A stretch of 64,000 bases of DNA, from assembly GCA_963532425.1 (NCBI GenBank), contig CAUSKK010000003.1:91740-155739 (forward strand). The letters are read 5' to 3'. This document shows positions 1 to 8,246 of this stretch, one piece after another. The notes beneath the pieces were generated by a model that was not told where the DNA came from, searched no databases, and worked only from the letters and a program-made list of their open reading frames with translations. The translations under genes were made by a program, and so were the position numbers. The stretch comes from CAUSKK01 sp963532425. Its GTDB lineage: Bacteria; Pseudomonadota; Gammaproteobacteria; Cardiobacteriales; Cardiobacteriaceae. Within the stretch, counting starts at the first letter, position 1; each line of letters begins with the position of its first letter.

Positions 1-1
1 C

Positions 2-592
2 CTGCACGACGGGGTGGCCGCCCTCGGTTTGGAGCTGAACGCCGGGGTGGAGGGCCAGCTGTTGGCCTATCTCGACCTGCTCAACCGCTGGAACCGGGTC
101 CACAATCTGACCGCCATCCGCGACCCGGCCCAGCAGCTCAGCCATCACCTGCTTGACTGCCTCAGCGTCCTAGCCCATCTGCCGCCGGGGCCGCTGGCCG
201 ACATTGGCAGTGGCGCCGGCCTGCCCGGGCTTATCATCGCCCTGGCCGAGCCGCAGCGGCCGGTCTATCTGGTGGAGAGCAGCAAGAAGAAGTGCGCCTT
301 TCTGCATACGGCGGTGGCGGCCCTGGGCCTGAAGGCCGTGCACATCGTCGCCCAACGGGTGGAGGACTGGCCCGGGCCGGTGGCGGTCATCATCAGCCGG
401 GCCCTGGCCGAGCTGAATCTTTTTCTGGATTTGACCGCCCACCTCGGCGACGAGCACAGCACCTGGCTGCTGATGAAGGCCGCCAAAAGTGAAAGCCTGC
501 AACGGCCGGGCTTCCAGCTCCGGAGCCTGCCCCTGACCGTGCCCCGGCTGGCCGAGGAACGGCAGCTGCTCATCCTCCGCCGCGCCCCCTAG
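2..592 (+). CDS. rsmG: 16S rRNA (guanine-527-N7)-methyltransferase RsmG, 5' partial
   Basis: Methylates G527 of 16S rRNA using S-adenosylmethionine. The reading frame is open to the left edge, so about ten N-terminal residues lie outside the window; the first in-window start-like codon is a GTG at 14. Family landmarks are visible: LLNRWNRVHNLTAIRDP near the N-terminus, the SAM-binding loop DIGSGAGLPG, and VISRALAEL further on. In gammaproteobacteria rsmG usually follows mnmG, which would lie off the left edge. A strong intrinsic terminator directly follows the stop codon, so it ends its operon. Confidence 0.93.
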   Translation: MHDGVAALGLELNAGVEGQLLAYLDLLNRWNRVHNLTAIRDPAQQLSHHLLDCLSVLAHLPPGPLADIGSGAGLPGLIIALAEPQRPVYLVESSKKKCAFLHTAVAALGLKAVHIVAQRVEDWPGPVAVIISRALAELNLFLDLTAHLGDEHSTWLLMKAAKSESLQRPGFQLRSLPLTVPRLAEERQLLILRRAP

Positions 593-614
593 CCCCGAGA
601 AGGGGCTTTTTTTT
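591..614 (+). terminator. Intrinsic terminator of rsmG
   Basis: AGCCCC-GAGAA-GGGGCT hairpin followed by an uninterrupted run of T, starting at the rsmG stop codon. Confidence 0.9.
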
Positions 615-2045
615 GGCCACGCTTTCCCCGGCCGGAACGAAGCGCTTCCCCTCTGCCTAGGCCGTTAGACCGAAGCGCTCCCCTCAATCCGCCGAGAAAT
701 CAGAGCAAAGCGCTTCCTTTCTAGGCTTTAGATAAAGATTCGGGGCGGGCGGATTGAAGCGCTTCCCCTTTGTGCCGAACTGAAGCGCTCCCCTTTTTTG
801 CGGCTTCTTTTCCTTCGGGCCGGAGCTTGGCATTTCAGAACGAAGCGCTTCCTCCTTCCTAACCCGTTAGACCGAAGCGCTTCGTTTTTTTGAACCTTTT
901 CAGAGCGAAGCGCTTCCTTCGGGCCGGGGTCGATGGCAATTTCCAAAATACCGAAGCGCTTCCCTTTGGATTGACGGGCTGGGGTGCGGCGTGGTGGTTT
1001 TGGAACGAAGCGCTTCCTTCTTTGGCAGCTTTCTAGACCGAAGCACTTCGGCTGGAACGGACGCTCAGGGCGAAGCGCTTCATCTCGAAGAGCAGGCGAA
1101 GAAGGAAGCCCCCTTTGAATCCGCCCCGGCCCGGCCACCGCGCCAAAACGAAGCGCTTCCTGCGCGCCGGGACTGATGGAAGCGCTTCCTTCTTTTTATC
1201 GTTGTCCCGACCGAAGCGCTTCGTTGTTCTATACCCTTTGGAAACAAGCGCTCCCCTCTCTGGCTATCCAAAATGAAAAACGAGCGGAACCTAACGATGG
1301 CAGTTTGAGAACGAAGCGCTTCATTGGGAACGAGTGCCTAGTGGTAAGCACTTTGTCGTTTTATACCTTGGGGATTGAAGCGCTTCCCTTTTGGGCTATC
1401 GAAAAATAGGTTCTCCCAGCTCGAAGCGCTTCCCCTTTTAGGTGCTGGGAAATCTATCTCCTCGGACCGAAGCGCTTTGCTGTCAGAAGTCTTTATAAAA
1501 ATGAAGCGCTTCAGCGGGAACGATTTCCCAGCAGGAAGCGCTTCTTGCCTATTGAACCAACCGAAGCGCTCCCCTTTTCTGATTGCTAAGGCCGAAGCGC
1601 TTCGGTTTGAGGAGCAGCCGGGATAGGAAGCGCTTCCCTGTCCTGCGCCTTTTCAGAGCGAAGCGCTTCCCTGGGGCCGGGGCCGCTGGCGATTTCCAAA
1701 ATACTGAAGCGCTTCGTCGGGAACGAGTGCCTAGTGGGAAGCGCTTCCTCTGGGGCAGGCTTGGCCAGCACCAATTGCAAGCCGCGCGGCAATGGCTGCC
1801 AAAGAGAAAAACTATTCGTTGGAACCGAAGCGCTTCAGTAAAAACGTCCCGCCGACCGAAGCGCGCCCTCTTTACTGGCATTAACCCGCCCAGCTAAGCC
1901 ACCGGTCCGAAGCGCTTCGTTGCGGGCCGCCGTTGGGATTGAAGCGCTTCGGCGGGAACGACTTCACAGCGCCAGGCGCTTTCCTCGGCCCCGGTGCGGA
2001 TAGTTTTAGGCCGAAGCGCTTCCCCTTTAAAGGCGGTCTAGAGAC
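615..2045. repeat. Dense GAAGCGCTTC decamer island 1
   Basis: About 1.4 kb with no credible gene. The palindrome GAAGCGCTTC, or variants such as GGAAGCGCTTCC, CGAAGCGCTTCG and the asymmetric GAAGCGCTCCCC, recurs every few tens of bases. The spacers are mosaics of short words that also occur in other islands. It lies between the convergent genes rsmG (+) and yoeB (-). The segment from about 1180 to 1905 is a paralogue of 30130-30935. ORFs here are decamers translated as runs of EALP, KRF and RSAS and are not believed to be genes. Confidence 0.92.
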
Positions 2046-2059
2046 TAGAACTTTACCTA

Positions 2060-2314
2060 TCAGTAGTGGTAGCGGCACTGGGCAATAAATAAAGAGTCCT
2101 CGCTTATCTGATAGACCAGACGGTGTTCTAAATCAATGCGCCGCGACCAAAACCCTTGCCAGTTGTGTTTTAGCGGTTCCGGGTTGCCCAGTCCCTGGAA
2201 CGGCTGCCGCTGAATATCTTTTATGAGGCTATTAATACGTTTGAGCTGCCGAATATCTTGCTTCTGCCAGAAAAGGTAGTCCTCCCAGGCATCTTCAGCC
2301 CAGATAATTTTCAC
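2060..2314 (-). CDS. yoeB: YoeB-family mRNA interferase toxin
   Basis: Ribosome-dependent endoribonuclease toxin of the RelE/YoeB superfamily, 84 aa, the same length as E. coli YoeB. The catalytic residues known for YoeB are all present at matching positions: E46, R65, H83 and Y84, the last two in the C-terminal RYHY. The start overlaps the stop of the upstream antitoxin by 4 nt, giving translational coupling as is usual for type II modules. It lies directly beside decamer island 1. Confidence 0.94.
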   Translation of the reverse strand: MKIIWAEDAWEDYLFWQKQDIRQLKRINSLIKDIQRQPFQGLGNPEPLKHNWQGFWSRRIDLEHRLVYQISEDSLFIAQCRYHY

Positions 2315-2565
2315 GGCTCTATTAGCTCATGGGCGGTGCCCTGGCCCGCGCGGATTTGAGCGATGGAACGATTCAGGCGCTCGGCATTGCGGGGACTGGC
2401 CGCCAGATAGCGGGTAGCCTCATAGGCGTTAAAGTCCTCCAGACTCATTAGCACCGCCGCTCGACCATTGGCTTGGGTAATCACAATGGGACTATGGTCA
2501 TCAACTACCCGCTGTAATGTCTGGGCCATCTCAGTCTGAAATTCCTTATAACTTATTGTTTTCAT
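2311..2565 (-). CDS. yefM: YefM/Phd-family antitoxin
   Basis: 84 aa antitoxin paired with the downstream YoeB toxin. It begins MKTISYKEFQTEM and carries VLMSLEDFNAYEAT, both typical of the YefM/Phd fold. The N-terminal part binds operator DNA and the C-terminal part wraps the toxin (family knowledge). A good ribosome-binding site (GAGGAA) precedes the ATG. It is first in a two-gene operon that is presumably autorepressed. Confidence 0.93.
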   Translation of the reverse strand: MKTISYKEFQTEMAQTLQRVVDDHSPIVITQANGRAAVLMSLEDFNAYEATRYLAASPRNAERLNRSIAQIRAGQGTAHELIEP

Positions 2566-2622
2566 AGTTTTTCCTCGATTGAAAGTTCTCTTTCTAATAT
2601 AGCTGGACTTTTGTGCTACTTC

Positions 2623-3513
2623 CTAGAATCGCAGCCGGCGCAGGCCGTCCACGCCCAGCTCCACCGGCTCATGGGCCGGCGGAATCTGTGCGCCCAGGGC
2701 CAGAATGCAATCGCCGAGGCCGCTGCCGCTAATCTTCACCGCCCAGCAGTGGGGCCGGGCCGCCTCAATCTGGGCCTGTTGCACCCCGTCGCAGACGCCC
2801 AGTTCTTCCATCAGGCCCTGGTACCGGTTCAACGCCGCGTTGAAGCCGTGCCAGTCCCGGGCCCGGGCCGCCGCCTCGGCCGCCGCGCTCACCGTGGCCA
2901 TGCGGCCGTAGAGGTCGGCGTAGAAATCCGGCCGCTGGCGCTGGCGGTCGGCGAGCAGGGCCAGCACCTCGGCCGTGGGCGTCTTGTAGCCGGCATAGCG
3001 CAGACTCCAGCGCCCCGGCGGCAGCGGCAGACGGGCGACGGCGCCGCCGATGTCATAGCCGAGCAGACCGCCATAAATCGCCCCGGCCACATCGGCCCCG
3101 GAACCCCGGCCCTGGACGGTCTGAATCACCCGCCGGCCGGCCTCGAGCAGCCGCTCCGGTGGGGCCTCGGGCAGCAGGGCCGCCAGGGTCGCCACCGTAA
3201 CCGCCGCCGAACTGCCCAGGCCCCTATTGGGGTCGATGGCACTGTGAATGCTGAGTTGGAAACCCCGGGTCGGCGCCGCCACGGCGATGGCCGCCAGCAC
3301 AAAGCGCAGCCGGGGGTGGGGGGCGAGGCTGGCCAAATCGGTTTGGTGCCGGGCTAGGGCGCTGTCGATGAGAATCCGGTCGTCGGACCGGGGCTCGAGG
3401 CGAACCTCCACGCGCGGGGCCGCCGCCGCCACCAGGGCCCGGCCGCCCTGAACCACCGCGTGTTCGCCGCAGACCATCAGCGTGGCCGGCGCAGTGCATG
3501 AGAGGGGATACAT
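2623..3513 (-). CDS. GHMP kinase, probably mevalonate kinase
   Basis: 296 aa GHMP-superfamily kinase. Three superfamily motifs are visible: an N-terminal GEHAVVQGGRALVAA, the ATP-binding loop NRGLGSSAAVTVATLAALL, and the C-terminal glycine motif KISGSGLGDCILAL. The GEHAVV start and overall length fit mevalonate kinase best, which phosphorylates (R)-mevalonate in isopentenoid synthesis. A different GHMP substrate cannot be excluded. The start was chosen at MYPLSC because GGAGA lies six bases upstream; the frame is open further but has no ribosome-binding site there. No other mevalonate-pathway gene is in the window. Confidence 0.78.
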   Translation of the reverse strand: MYPLSCTAPATLMVCGEHAVVQGGRALVAAAAPRVEVRLEPRSDDRILIDSALARHQTDLASLAPHPRLRFVLAAIAVAAPTRGFQLSIHSAIDPNRGLGSSAAVTVATLAALLPEAPPERLLEAGRRVIQTVQGRGSGADVAGAIYGGLLGYDIGGAVARLPLPPGRWSLRYAGYKTPTAEVLALLADRQRQRPDFYADLYGRMATVSAAAEAAARARDWHGFNAALNRYQGLMEELGVCDGVQQAQIEAARPHCWAVKISGSGLGDCILALGAQIPPAHEPVELGVDGLRRLRF

Positions 3514-3828
3514 ACTGTTCTCCGTAAAAAAAGGGGGAGCATAGCCCGTTAATAGCGCCCGATAGAAAAATTCTAGGGAGGAACCCTGTCCAAAATCCGG
3601 GCGCTCCGGGGCGTCCGGGCCTATAAAAATCATCCCAGCACCCGGCGCCACTGGCAGCGACTCAGTTCCCGGGAGGGGCCGCTGGCCCAGGGGCTGCTTT
3701 TTGACCGGCGGGGGGGAAGCGCTTCCCCCCGAGCCGAGGATTTACTTATCCCGTAAAAGAAAAAATAAAGATGTTTTTTTGCCGGCCCGGACCCAGTGAA
3801 GGGCCTCTTTTAACCCAGGAGTTTTGTC
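3514..3828. other. Divergent intergenic region, kinase gene / caspase-Sel1 gene
   Basis: 315 bp between divergent genes, so it must hold both promoters. I see no convincing -35/-10 pair. It contains one extended decamer copy with G/C arms (about 3709-3732) and an A/T-rich stretch just before the plus-strand ribosome-binding site (AGGAG at 3819-3823). Confidence 0.5.
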
Positions 3829-5373
3829 ATGTTTTTTTCCTTTCGTCCCCTCGGCCTCGTGCTGCTGCTGCTTTTCACGCCGACCCTCTGGGCCGAACCG
3901 GAGCGCCTCGCTTTGGTCATCGGCAACGGCGACTATCCGCGCCGGCCACTGAGCAACCCCGGCAACGACGCCGACGATGTCAGCGCCGCCCTGAAGGGCT
4001 ACGGTTTCCAGGTCATCACCCGTAAAAATCTGCGCCTCGGTGAGATGAGAAGCGCCATCAACGATTTCGGCGGCCGGCTCAATAACAACACCGTCGGCCT
4101 GATTTTCTTCGCCGGCCACGGCGTCGTGGACCAGGACGGCCGCAGCTTTCTGCTGCCCATCGGCGCCGATGAGGACGTCAGCAAGCCGGAACAGCTGGCG
4201 TCCAGCGCGGTGGATGTGGAATTCATGCTCGGCGCCATGGAGGGCGGTTTGCTGAATATGATTTTCCTCGATGCCTGCCGGACAAACCCCTTCAGCGACC
4301 GGCCCGCCTTCCGGAAGCGCGGCACGACAGACCGAGGCCTGAGCCCGCTCATCGGCCGAAAATTCGGCCGCAGCGACACGCTGATTTCCTACGCCACCGC
4401 CGACGGCAACGCCGCCGACGACAGCGACTACAACGGCCGCAACAGCCCCTACACCGCCAGCCTGCTGAAGTGGATGAAGGAACCGCTGCCCATTGAGCTG
4501 GTGCTTAAGCAGGTGCGGAGCGAAGTTATGGAAAAAACCGAGGGCCGCCAGCGCCCCATCTATAACCCGGAATTTACCCAGGATTTTTCCTTCCAAGGTT
4601 CGGAAACGACGCTAACGGGCAGTCAGCAGAAAAACGAGGGAGCAAAGCTATCACCGGAGGTGGAAAAGAAGCTGGCGGCGGCGGAACGGGCTCTGGTGAA
4701 CGAAGAGAAAGGTGAATTTATGGAAATTATTGGACCTTTGGTGGATTCGGGGAAGCTGGAAGAGGCAGTAATGGCAGGCAGTGCCCGAGCAAAATTTATC
4801 GTTGGCGCAGTATCTTTCTTTAACGTAGAAGAAGATAAGGTACTCAGAACCAAAGCTCTGTTGCTAATGGAAGAGGCTGCAGATGCCGGTAATGTCAATG
4901 CTCAAGTTTTATTGGGGGTTATTTATGGCGCAGGCAAGGTTGTCGCAGAGGATAAAAAGAAAGCTCGCGAACTCTGGGAGCAAGCGGCGGACGCTGGCAA
5001 TCCCAAGGCCCAGTATTTACTTGGTAAGCTTTATGACGAGGGCGCGGGTGGTCTAGACAAGGATGAGAAAAAGGCTCGGGAGCTCTGGGAAAAAGCTGCC
5101 GCCGCTGGAGATGACGATGCCCAAACCTCGCTGGGCACACTTTATTACCTGGGCGAGGGAGGCCTGACCGAGGATAAGGAAAAGGCCCGGGAGCTCTGGG
5201 AAAAAGCCGCTGCCGCTGGAGATGGCGATGCCCAAGCCTGGCTGGGCCTGCTTTATGTTAAAGGTGAGGGCGGCCTGGCCAAGAATGAGAAAAAAGCCCG
5301 CGAGCTCTGGGAAAAAGCAGCCGCTTCGGGTAACGAAAAGGCCAAGAAAATTCTGGAAGAGCTTTCTAAATAG
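3829..5373 (+). CDS. Secreted caspase-like (peptidase C14) protein with Sel1 repeats
   Basis: 514 aa. A Sec signal peptide (residues 1-23, LLLLLFTPTLWA) is followed by a caspase/metacaspase fold. It begins RLALVIGNGDYP and has the catalytic pair His97 in FFAGHGV and Cys150 in FLDACRTNPF, both intact. After a linker (about 230-310), the C-terminal third is about four to five Sel1/TPR-like repeats with the pattern KARELWEKAAAAG. It is therefore predicted to be an exported cysteine protease with a protein-binding solenoid. Three Sel1 relatives follow on the same strand, each with its own terminator. The protease substrate is unknown. Confidence 0.85.
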   Translation: MFFSFRPLGLVLLLLFTPTLWAEPERLALVIGNGDYPRRPLSNPGNDADDVSAALKGYGFQVITRKNLRLGEMRSAINDFGGRLNNNTVGLIFFAGHGVVDQDGRSFLLPIGADEDVSKPEQLASSAVDVEFMLGAMEGGLLNMIFLDACRTNPFSDRPAFRKRGTTDRGLSPLIGRKFGRSDTLISYATADGNAADDSDYNGRNSPYTASLLKWMKEPLPIELVLKQVRSEVMEKTEGRQRPIYNPEFTQDFSFQGSETTLTGSQQKNEGAKLSPEVEKKLAAAERALVNEEKGEFMEIIGPLVDSGKLEEAVMAGSARAKFIVGAVSFFNVEEDKVLRTKALLLMEEAADAGNVNAQVLLGVIYGAGKVVAEDKKKARELWEQAADAGNPKAQYLLGKLYDEGAGGLDKDEKKARELWEKAAAAGDDDAQTSLGTLYYLGEGGLTEDKEKARELWEKAAAAGDGDAQAWLGLLYVKGEGGLAKNEKKARELWEKAAASGNEKAKKILEELSK

Positions 5374-5394
5374 ATGTTTTATCAATGCCAACCC

Positions 5395-5421
5395 ACCCGG
5401 GTTCAACGGCCCGGGTTTTTT
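5395..5421 (+). terminator. Intrinsic terminator after the caspase-Sel1 gene
   Basis: ACCCGGG ... CCCGGGT hairpin with a T run. The same hairpin is duplicated after the next gene at 6575. Confidence 0.85.
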
Positions 5422-5606
5422 ATGGCGGGCAAACGGCCGAAGCGCTTCCCTTGCCGAAGCGCTTCTTCGCACCGGCGGTACTGGAAGCGCTTCCCCTTTC
5501 AGCCGTTTATCTATTTATCCCGTAATTAAGGCAAGGGTTCCCGGTTTTCCCCTCGGCTCCGGCCCAAACGAAAGCCACTGCTACCTTTTGATTTTGGAGT
5601 TTTGCC
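5422..5606 (+). repeat. Duplicated intergenic leader, copy 1
   Basis: The segment from the terminator through the ribosome-binding site at about 5598, and on through the leader peptide, is nearly identical to 6602-6793. Decamer copies at 5440-5495 differ between the two copies. The duplication carries the promoter and leader of the next Sel1 gene. Confidence 0.75.
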
Positions 5607-5675
5607 ATGATTAATGCATTTTCCCTTTTTACTCCGGTTCTGCCACTCCGGCGGCGGGCGGTGCGGCCATGCTAA
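5607..5675 (+). CDS. 22-aa leader peptide overlapping the Sel1 start (copy 1)
   Basis: A short ORF beginning MINAFSLFTPVLPL with a strong ribosome-binding site (TTGGAG). Its stop overlaps the ATG of the next gene in ATGCTAA. It could be a genuine coupling peptide, or the remnant of a signal peptide knocked out of frame, because other family members carry a Sec signal at this place. The same ORF is conserved in the copy at 6794. Confidence 0.45.
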   Translation: MINAFSLFTPVLPLRRRAVRPC

Positions 5676-6553
5676 CGCCCGCATTGGAGGAGACCTTTAA
5701 CCAGGTCTACCAAGCCTTTAAACGACAGGATTTCAATGAGGTGCTGGGTCTTCTGATGCCCTTGATGCAATCAGGCCATATCAACGAAATGCTCCGGGCC
5801 TTGGATGGCCGGACTGACCAAGGCGACGAGGCCGTACTCGTGCCAGTGCTGGAGAATATCATCGCTGAGGCCTACCAGGCCTTTAAAGACAAGAAGATAC
5901 ACAGAATGATAGAAATCATGATGTTCATGGATGAATGGGGCCATCTGGATAAAGCGCGGGCGGCTCTGGATGGCCGGGCCCTCTTTATGACCGGGTTGAT
6001 GCGTCTCTTCGTTCCAACTAAAGAGGGCAGGGCCGGGGGCATCGAGGCGCTGACATTGGCCGCCCTCGTGGGCAATGCCTATGCCCAAACGCTTCTGGGC
6101 CGGCTTTACAACCAGGGCGAGGGTGTGCCCAAAGATAAGGTCAGGGCGCGGCAACTGTGGGAACAGGCCGCCGAGGCCGGCAATGCCGAAGCCCCGTTTA
6201 TGCTGGGCTGCCTTTATTTCAGCGGTGAAGGTGGTGTCGCCGAGAACAAGGCCAAGACCGTGGAACTCTGGGAACAGGCCGCCGAGGCCGGCAATGCCGA
6301 TGCCCAGTTTATGCTTGGCCGGCTTTATCACACCGGGGAGGGCGTAGCCGAGAATAAGGAAAGGGCCCGGGAACTCTGGGAGAAAGCCGCTGCCGCTGGC
6401 AACAGCGATGCCCAAAGTTGGCTGGGTTTGCTTTATTTCACCGGCGAGGGCGGTGTTAAAGAGGATGAGAGTAAAGCCCGGGAGCTCTGGGAACAGGCCG
6501 CCGAGGCCGGCAGTGAAATTGCCCAGCAAATTCTAAAAAGGTTTTCTCAATAG
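5669..6553 (+). CDS. Sel1-repeat protein
   Basis: 294 aa with no signal peptide in frame. The N-terminal half (MLTPALEETFNQVYQAFKRQDFNEVL...) holds two divergent helical repeats. Four good Sel1 repeats follow from about residue 125 (pattern ARELWEKAAAAGNSDAQ.WLGLLYFTGEGG). Such solenoids bind proteins or peptidoglycan-associated partners; the partner here is unknown. Its start overlaps the stop of the 22-aa leader ORF, so translation is probably coupled to it. Paralogue of the gene at 6856. Confidence 0.85.
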   Translation: MLTPALEETFNQVYQAFKRQDFNEVLGLLMPLMQSGHINEMLRALDGRTDQGDEAVLVPVLENIIAEAYQAFKDKKIHRMIEIMMFMDEWGHLDKARAALDGRALFMTGLMRLFVPTKEGRAGGIEALTLAALVGNAYAQTLLGRLYNQGEGVPKDKVRARQLWEQAAEAGNAEAPFMLGCLYFSGEGGVAENKAKTVELWEQAAEAGNADAQFMLGRLYHTGEGVAENKERARELWEKAAAAGNSDAQSWLGLLYFTGEGGVKEDESKARELWEQAAEAGSEIAQQILKRFSQ

Positions 6554-6574
6554 CTGTCCCAGCGCCACCCACCC

Positions 6575-6601
6575 ACCCGGGCTCAACGGCCCGGGTTTTT
6601 T
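6575..6601 (+). terminator. Intrinsic terminator after the Sel1 gene
   Basis: ACCCGGGC ... GCCCGGGT hairpin plus a T run; duplicate of the terminator at 5395. Confidence 0.85.
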
Positions 6602-6793
6602 ATGGCGGGCAAACGGCCGAAGCGGTTGCTTGCCGGTGGCTCGCTGCGCTTCTTCGCCACTGCGTGGCTTCGAAGCGCTCCCCTTTCAGCCGTTTATCTA
6701 TTTATCCCGTTATCAAAGCAAGGGTTCCCGGTTTTCCCCTCGGCTCCGGCCCAAACGAAAGCCACTGCTACCTTTTGATTTTGGAGTTTTGCC
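6602..6793 (+). repeat. Duplicated intergenic leader, copy 2
   Basis: Nearly identical to 5422-5606 except in the decamer-containing part. Here the decamers are replaced by a tract reading GCTCGCTGCGCTTC and CACTGCGTGGCTTCG, which also occurs at 8128-8210. Confidence 0.75.
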
Positions 6794-6862
6794 ATGATTA
6801 ATGCATTTTCCCTTTTTACTCCGGTTCTGCCACTCCGGCGGCGGGCGGTGCGGCCATGCTAA
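6794..6862 (+). CDS. 22-aa leader peptide overlapping the Sel1 start (copy 2)
   Basis: Same sequence and same ATGCTAA overlap as the leader ORF at 5607. It has the same ribosome-binding site, and its reading frame has been preserved. Confidence 0.45.
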   Translation: MINAFSLFTPVLPLRRRAVRPC

Positions 6863-7362
6863 CGCCCGCACTGGAAAAGGCTCTGAACCAAGCCCATCAG
6901 GCCTTCGAACGCCGCGATTTAGATGAGGTGCTGGCGCTGATGATGCCCCTGGCCCGGTCGGGCCAGCTGAACGAAGCGCTAACGGCTCTAAATGGCCGGG
7001 CCCTCTTTCTAACGGGGTTGCTGTTTTTCTATTCCCCGGAAGCGGGAAATAGAAGCGAGGGCATTAATCTGTGGGAGATGGCCGCCGCCGGCGGCGATGG
7101 CGATGCCCAAACGGCCCTGGGTGAGCTTTATTTCGAGGGCAAAGCGGGCGTAGACGAGGACAAGGTCAAGGCCGTGGAACTGTGGGAAGAGGCTGCCGCT
7201 GCCGGCAATGCCGAGGCGCAATTTAAGCTTTCTATGCTCTATGCCGTGGGCAAGGGCGTGCCCCAGGACGGCGACCGGGCTATGAAGCTCCTGAAAATGG
7301 CCGCCGCCGGCGGCAGTAAAGGGGCCAAAGAAGCGCTGCAATTCATTTCTAAAGATAAATAG
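6856..7362 (+). CDS. Short Sel1-repeat protein
   Basis: 168 aa paralogue of the preceding gene. It starts MLTPALEKALNQAHQAFERRDL, lacks the second helical segment, and has two to three Sel1 repeats (VELWEEAAAAGNAEAQFKLSMLYAVGKG and following). No signal peptide in frame. It probably arose by tandem duplication with internal deletion, together with its leader and terminator. Confidence 0.82.
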   Translation: MLTPALEKALNQAHQAFERRDLDEVLALMMPLARSGQLNEALTALNGRALFLTGLLFFYSPEAGNRSEGINLWEMAAAGGDGDAQTALGELYFEGKAGVDEDKVKAVELWEEAAAAGNAEAQFKLSMLYAVGKGVPQDGDRAMKLLKMAAAGGSKGAKEALQFISKDK

Positions 7363-7383
7363 GGGGCGCGACTGGCACCCCAA

Positions 7384-7414
7384 AACCCAGATTCGCCGGA
7401 ATCTGGGTTCTTTT
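7384..7414 (+). terminator. Intrinsic terminator
   Basis: 11-bp hairpin AACCCAGATTC-GCCG-GAATCTGGGTT followed by CTTTTAT. The identical stem is reused after the next gene at 8056. Confidence 0.85.
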
Positions 7415-7465
7415 ATGGGCTTGGGACAGCGGCTAAGATGGTTTTTTTTAACCCTGGAGATATGA

Positions 7466-8038
7466 ATGTTTGAAAAAATTCGCGGCCTTAGCCTCGGCCT
7501 GCTACTGCTATTCAGCCTCGGCGTTCGGGCCGATGACAACAAGGCGGTGCTGCGCAACTATACGGCCCAGCTTATCGCCCCCGGCCCGACGGCCAGCGCT
7601 AGCCCGGTCGCGCTGGCGCCGGCAACGGCAAAGCAATTGAAAGAGGCCCAGACGGCTTTCATGGCCAGGGACGATAAATTCCTGACCCTTACCGCCGAGC
7701 TGATTCAATCCGGCCAGATGACGGCGGCGCTGGCGGCGAACAATGACAATGCCCAGTTTATTATGGGCAGTCTGCTGATGGCGGCGGCGCGAACGGAAAG
7801 CAAGGCCGTCGAGCCCCCGGCCACGGGCCGCTGGAAAGACGCCGTGCCCAAGGCCATAGAACTGTGGGAAAAGTCGGCGGCGGCGGGCAATATGGACGCC
7901 CAGCTGATGTTGGCCCACTTCTACACCGTGGGCGAGAACGTGCCCCAGGATTTGACCAAAGCCCAGCGGCTGCTGGAACAGGCCGCCGCCGCCGGCAATG
8001 AACAAGCCCGGCGGGCGCTGGAAAGCCTGTCCCCATAG
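7466..8038 (+). CDS. Secreted Sel1-repeat protein
   Basis: 190 aa. A Sec signal peptide (MFEKIRGLSLGLLLLFSLGVRA) is followed by a low-complexity region rich in Ala, Pro and Thr, then about two Sel1 repeats at the C-terminus (AIELWEKSAAAGNMDAQLML and the following copy). Exported, probably periplasmic. Fourth member of the caspase/Sel1 group; it shows what the leaders of the two preceding genes may once have encoded. Confidence 0.82.
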   Translation: MFEKIRGLSLGLLLLFSLGVRADDNKAVLRNYTAQLIAPGPTASASPVALAPATAKQLKEAQTAFMARDDKFLTLTAELIQSGQMTAALAANNDNAQFIMGSLLMAAARTESKAVEPPATGRWKDAVPKAIELWEKSAAAGNMDAQLMLAHFYTVGENVPQDLTKAQRLLEQAAAAGNEQARRALESLSP

Positions 8039-8055
8039 CCCGACCCCCAACGATA

Positions 8056-8089
8056 AAAACCCAGATTCGCCGGAATCTGGGTTTTTTTT
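8056..8089 (+). terminator. Intrinsic terminator
   Basis: Same AACCCAGATTC / GAATCTGGGTT stem as at 7384, here with a run of T. Confidence 0.87.
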
Positions 8090-8246
8090 AGGGGCCGGGG
8101 TGCAGTGGCGGGCGGAGTTGGCAGCGGTTGCTCGCTGCGCTTCCGCGCCACTGCGTGGCTTCGAAGGGTTACTGCGCGACTGCGTCGCTCGCTGCGCTTC
8201 AGACTCCTGCGGAGTCCGAAGCGCTTCCCTCTGGCGGGGTTCGTGG

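Noticed and set aside
615..2045. Many ORFs of 60-140 codons on both strands in the decamer islands
   Set aside because: They are the decamer translated in different frames (EALP, KRFG, RSAS). No ribosome-binding sites, no family features, and frames change at every indel between islands 1 and 4.
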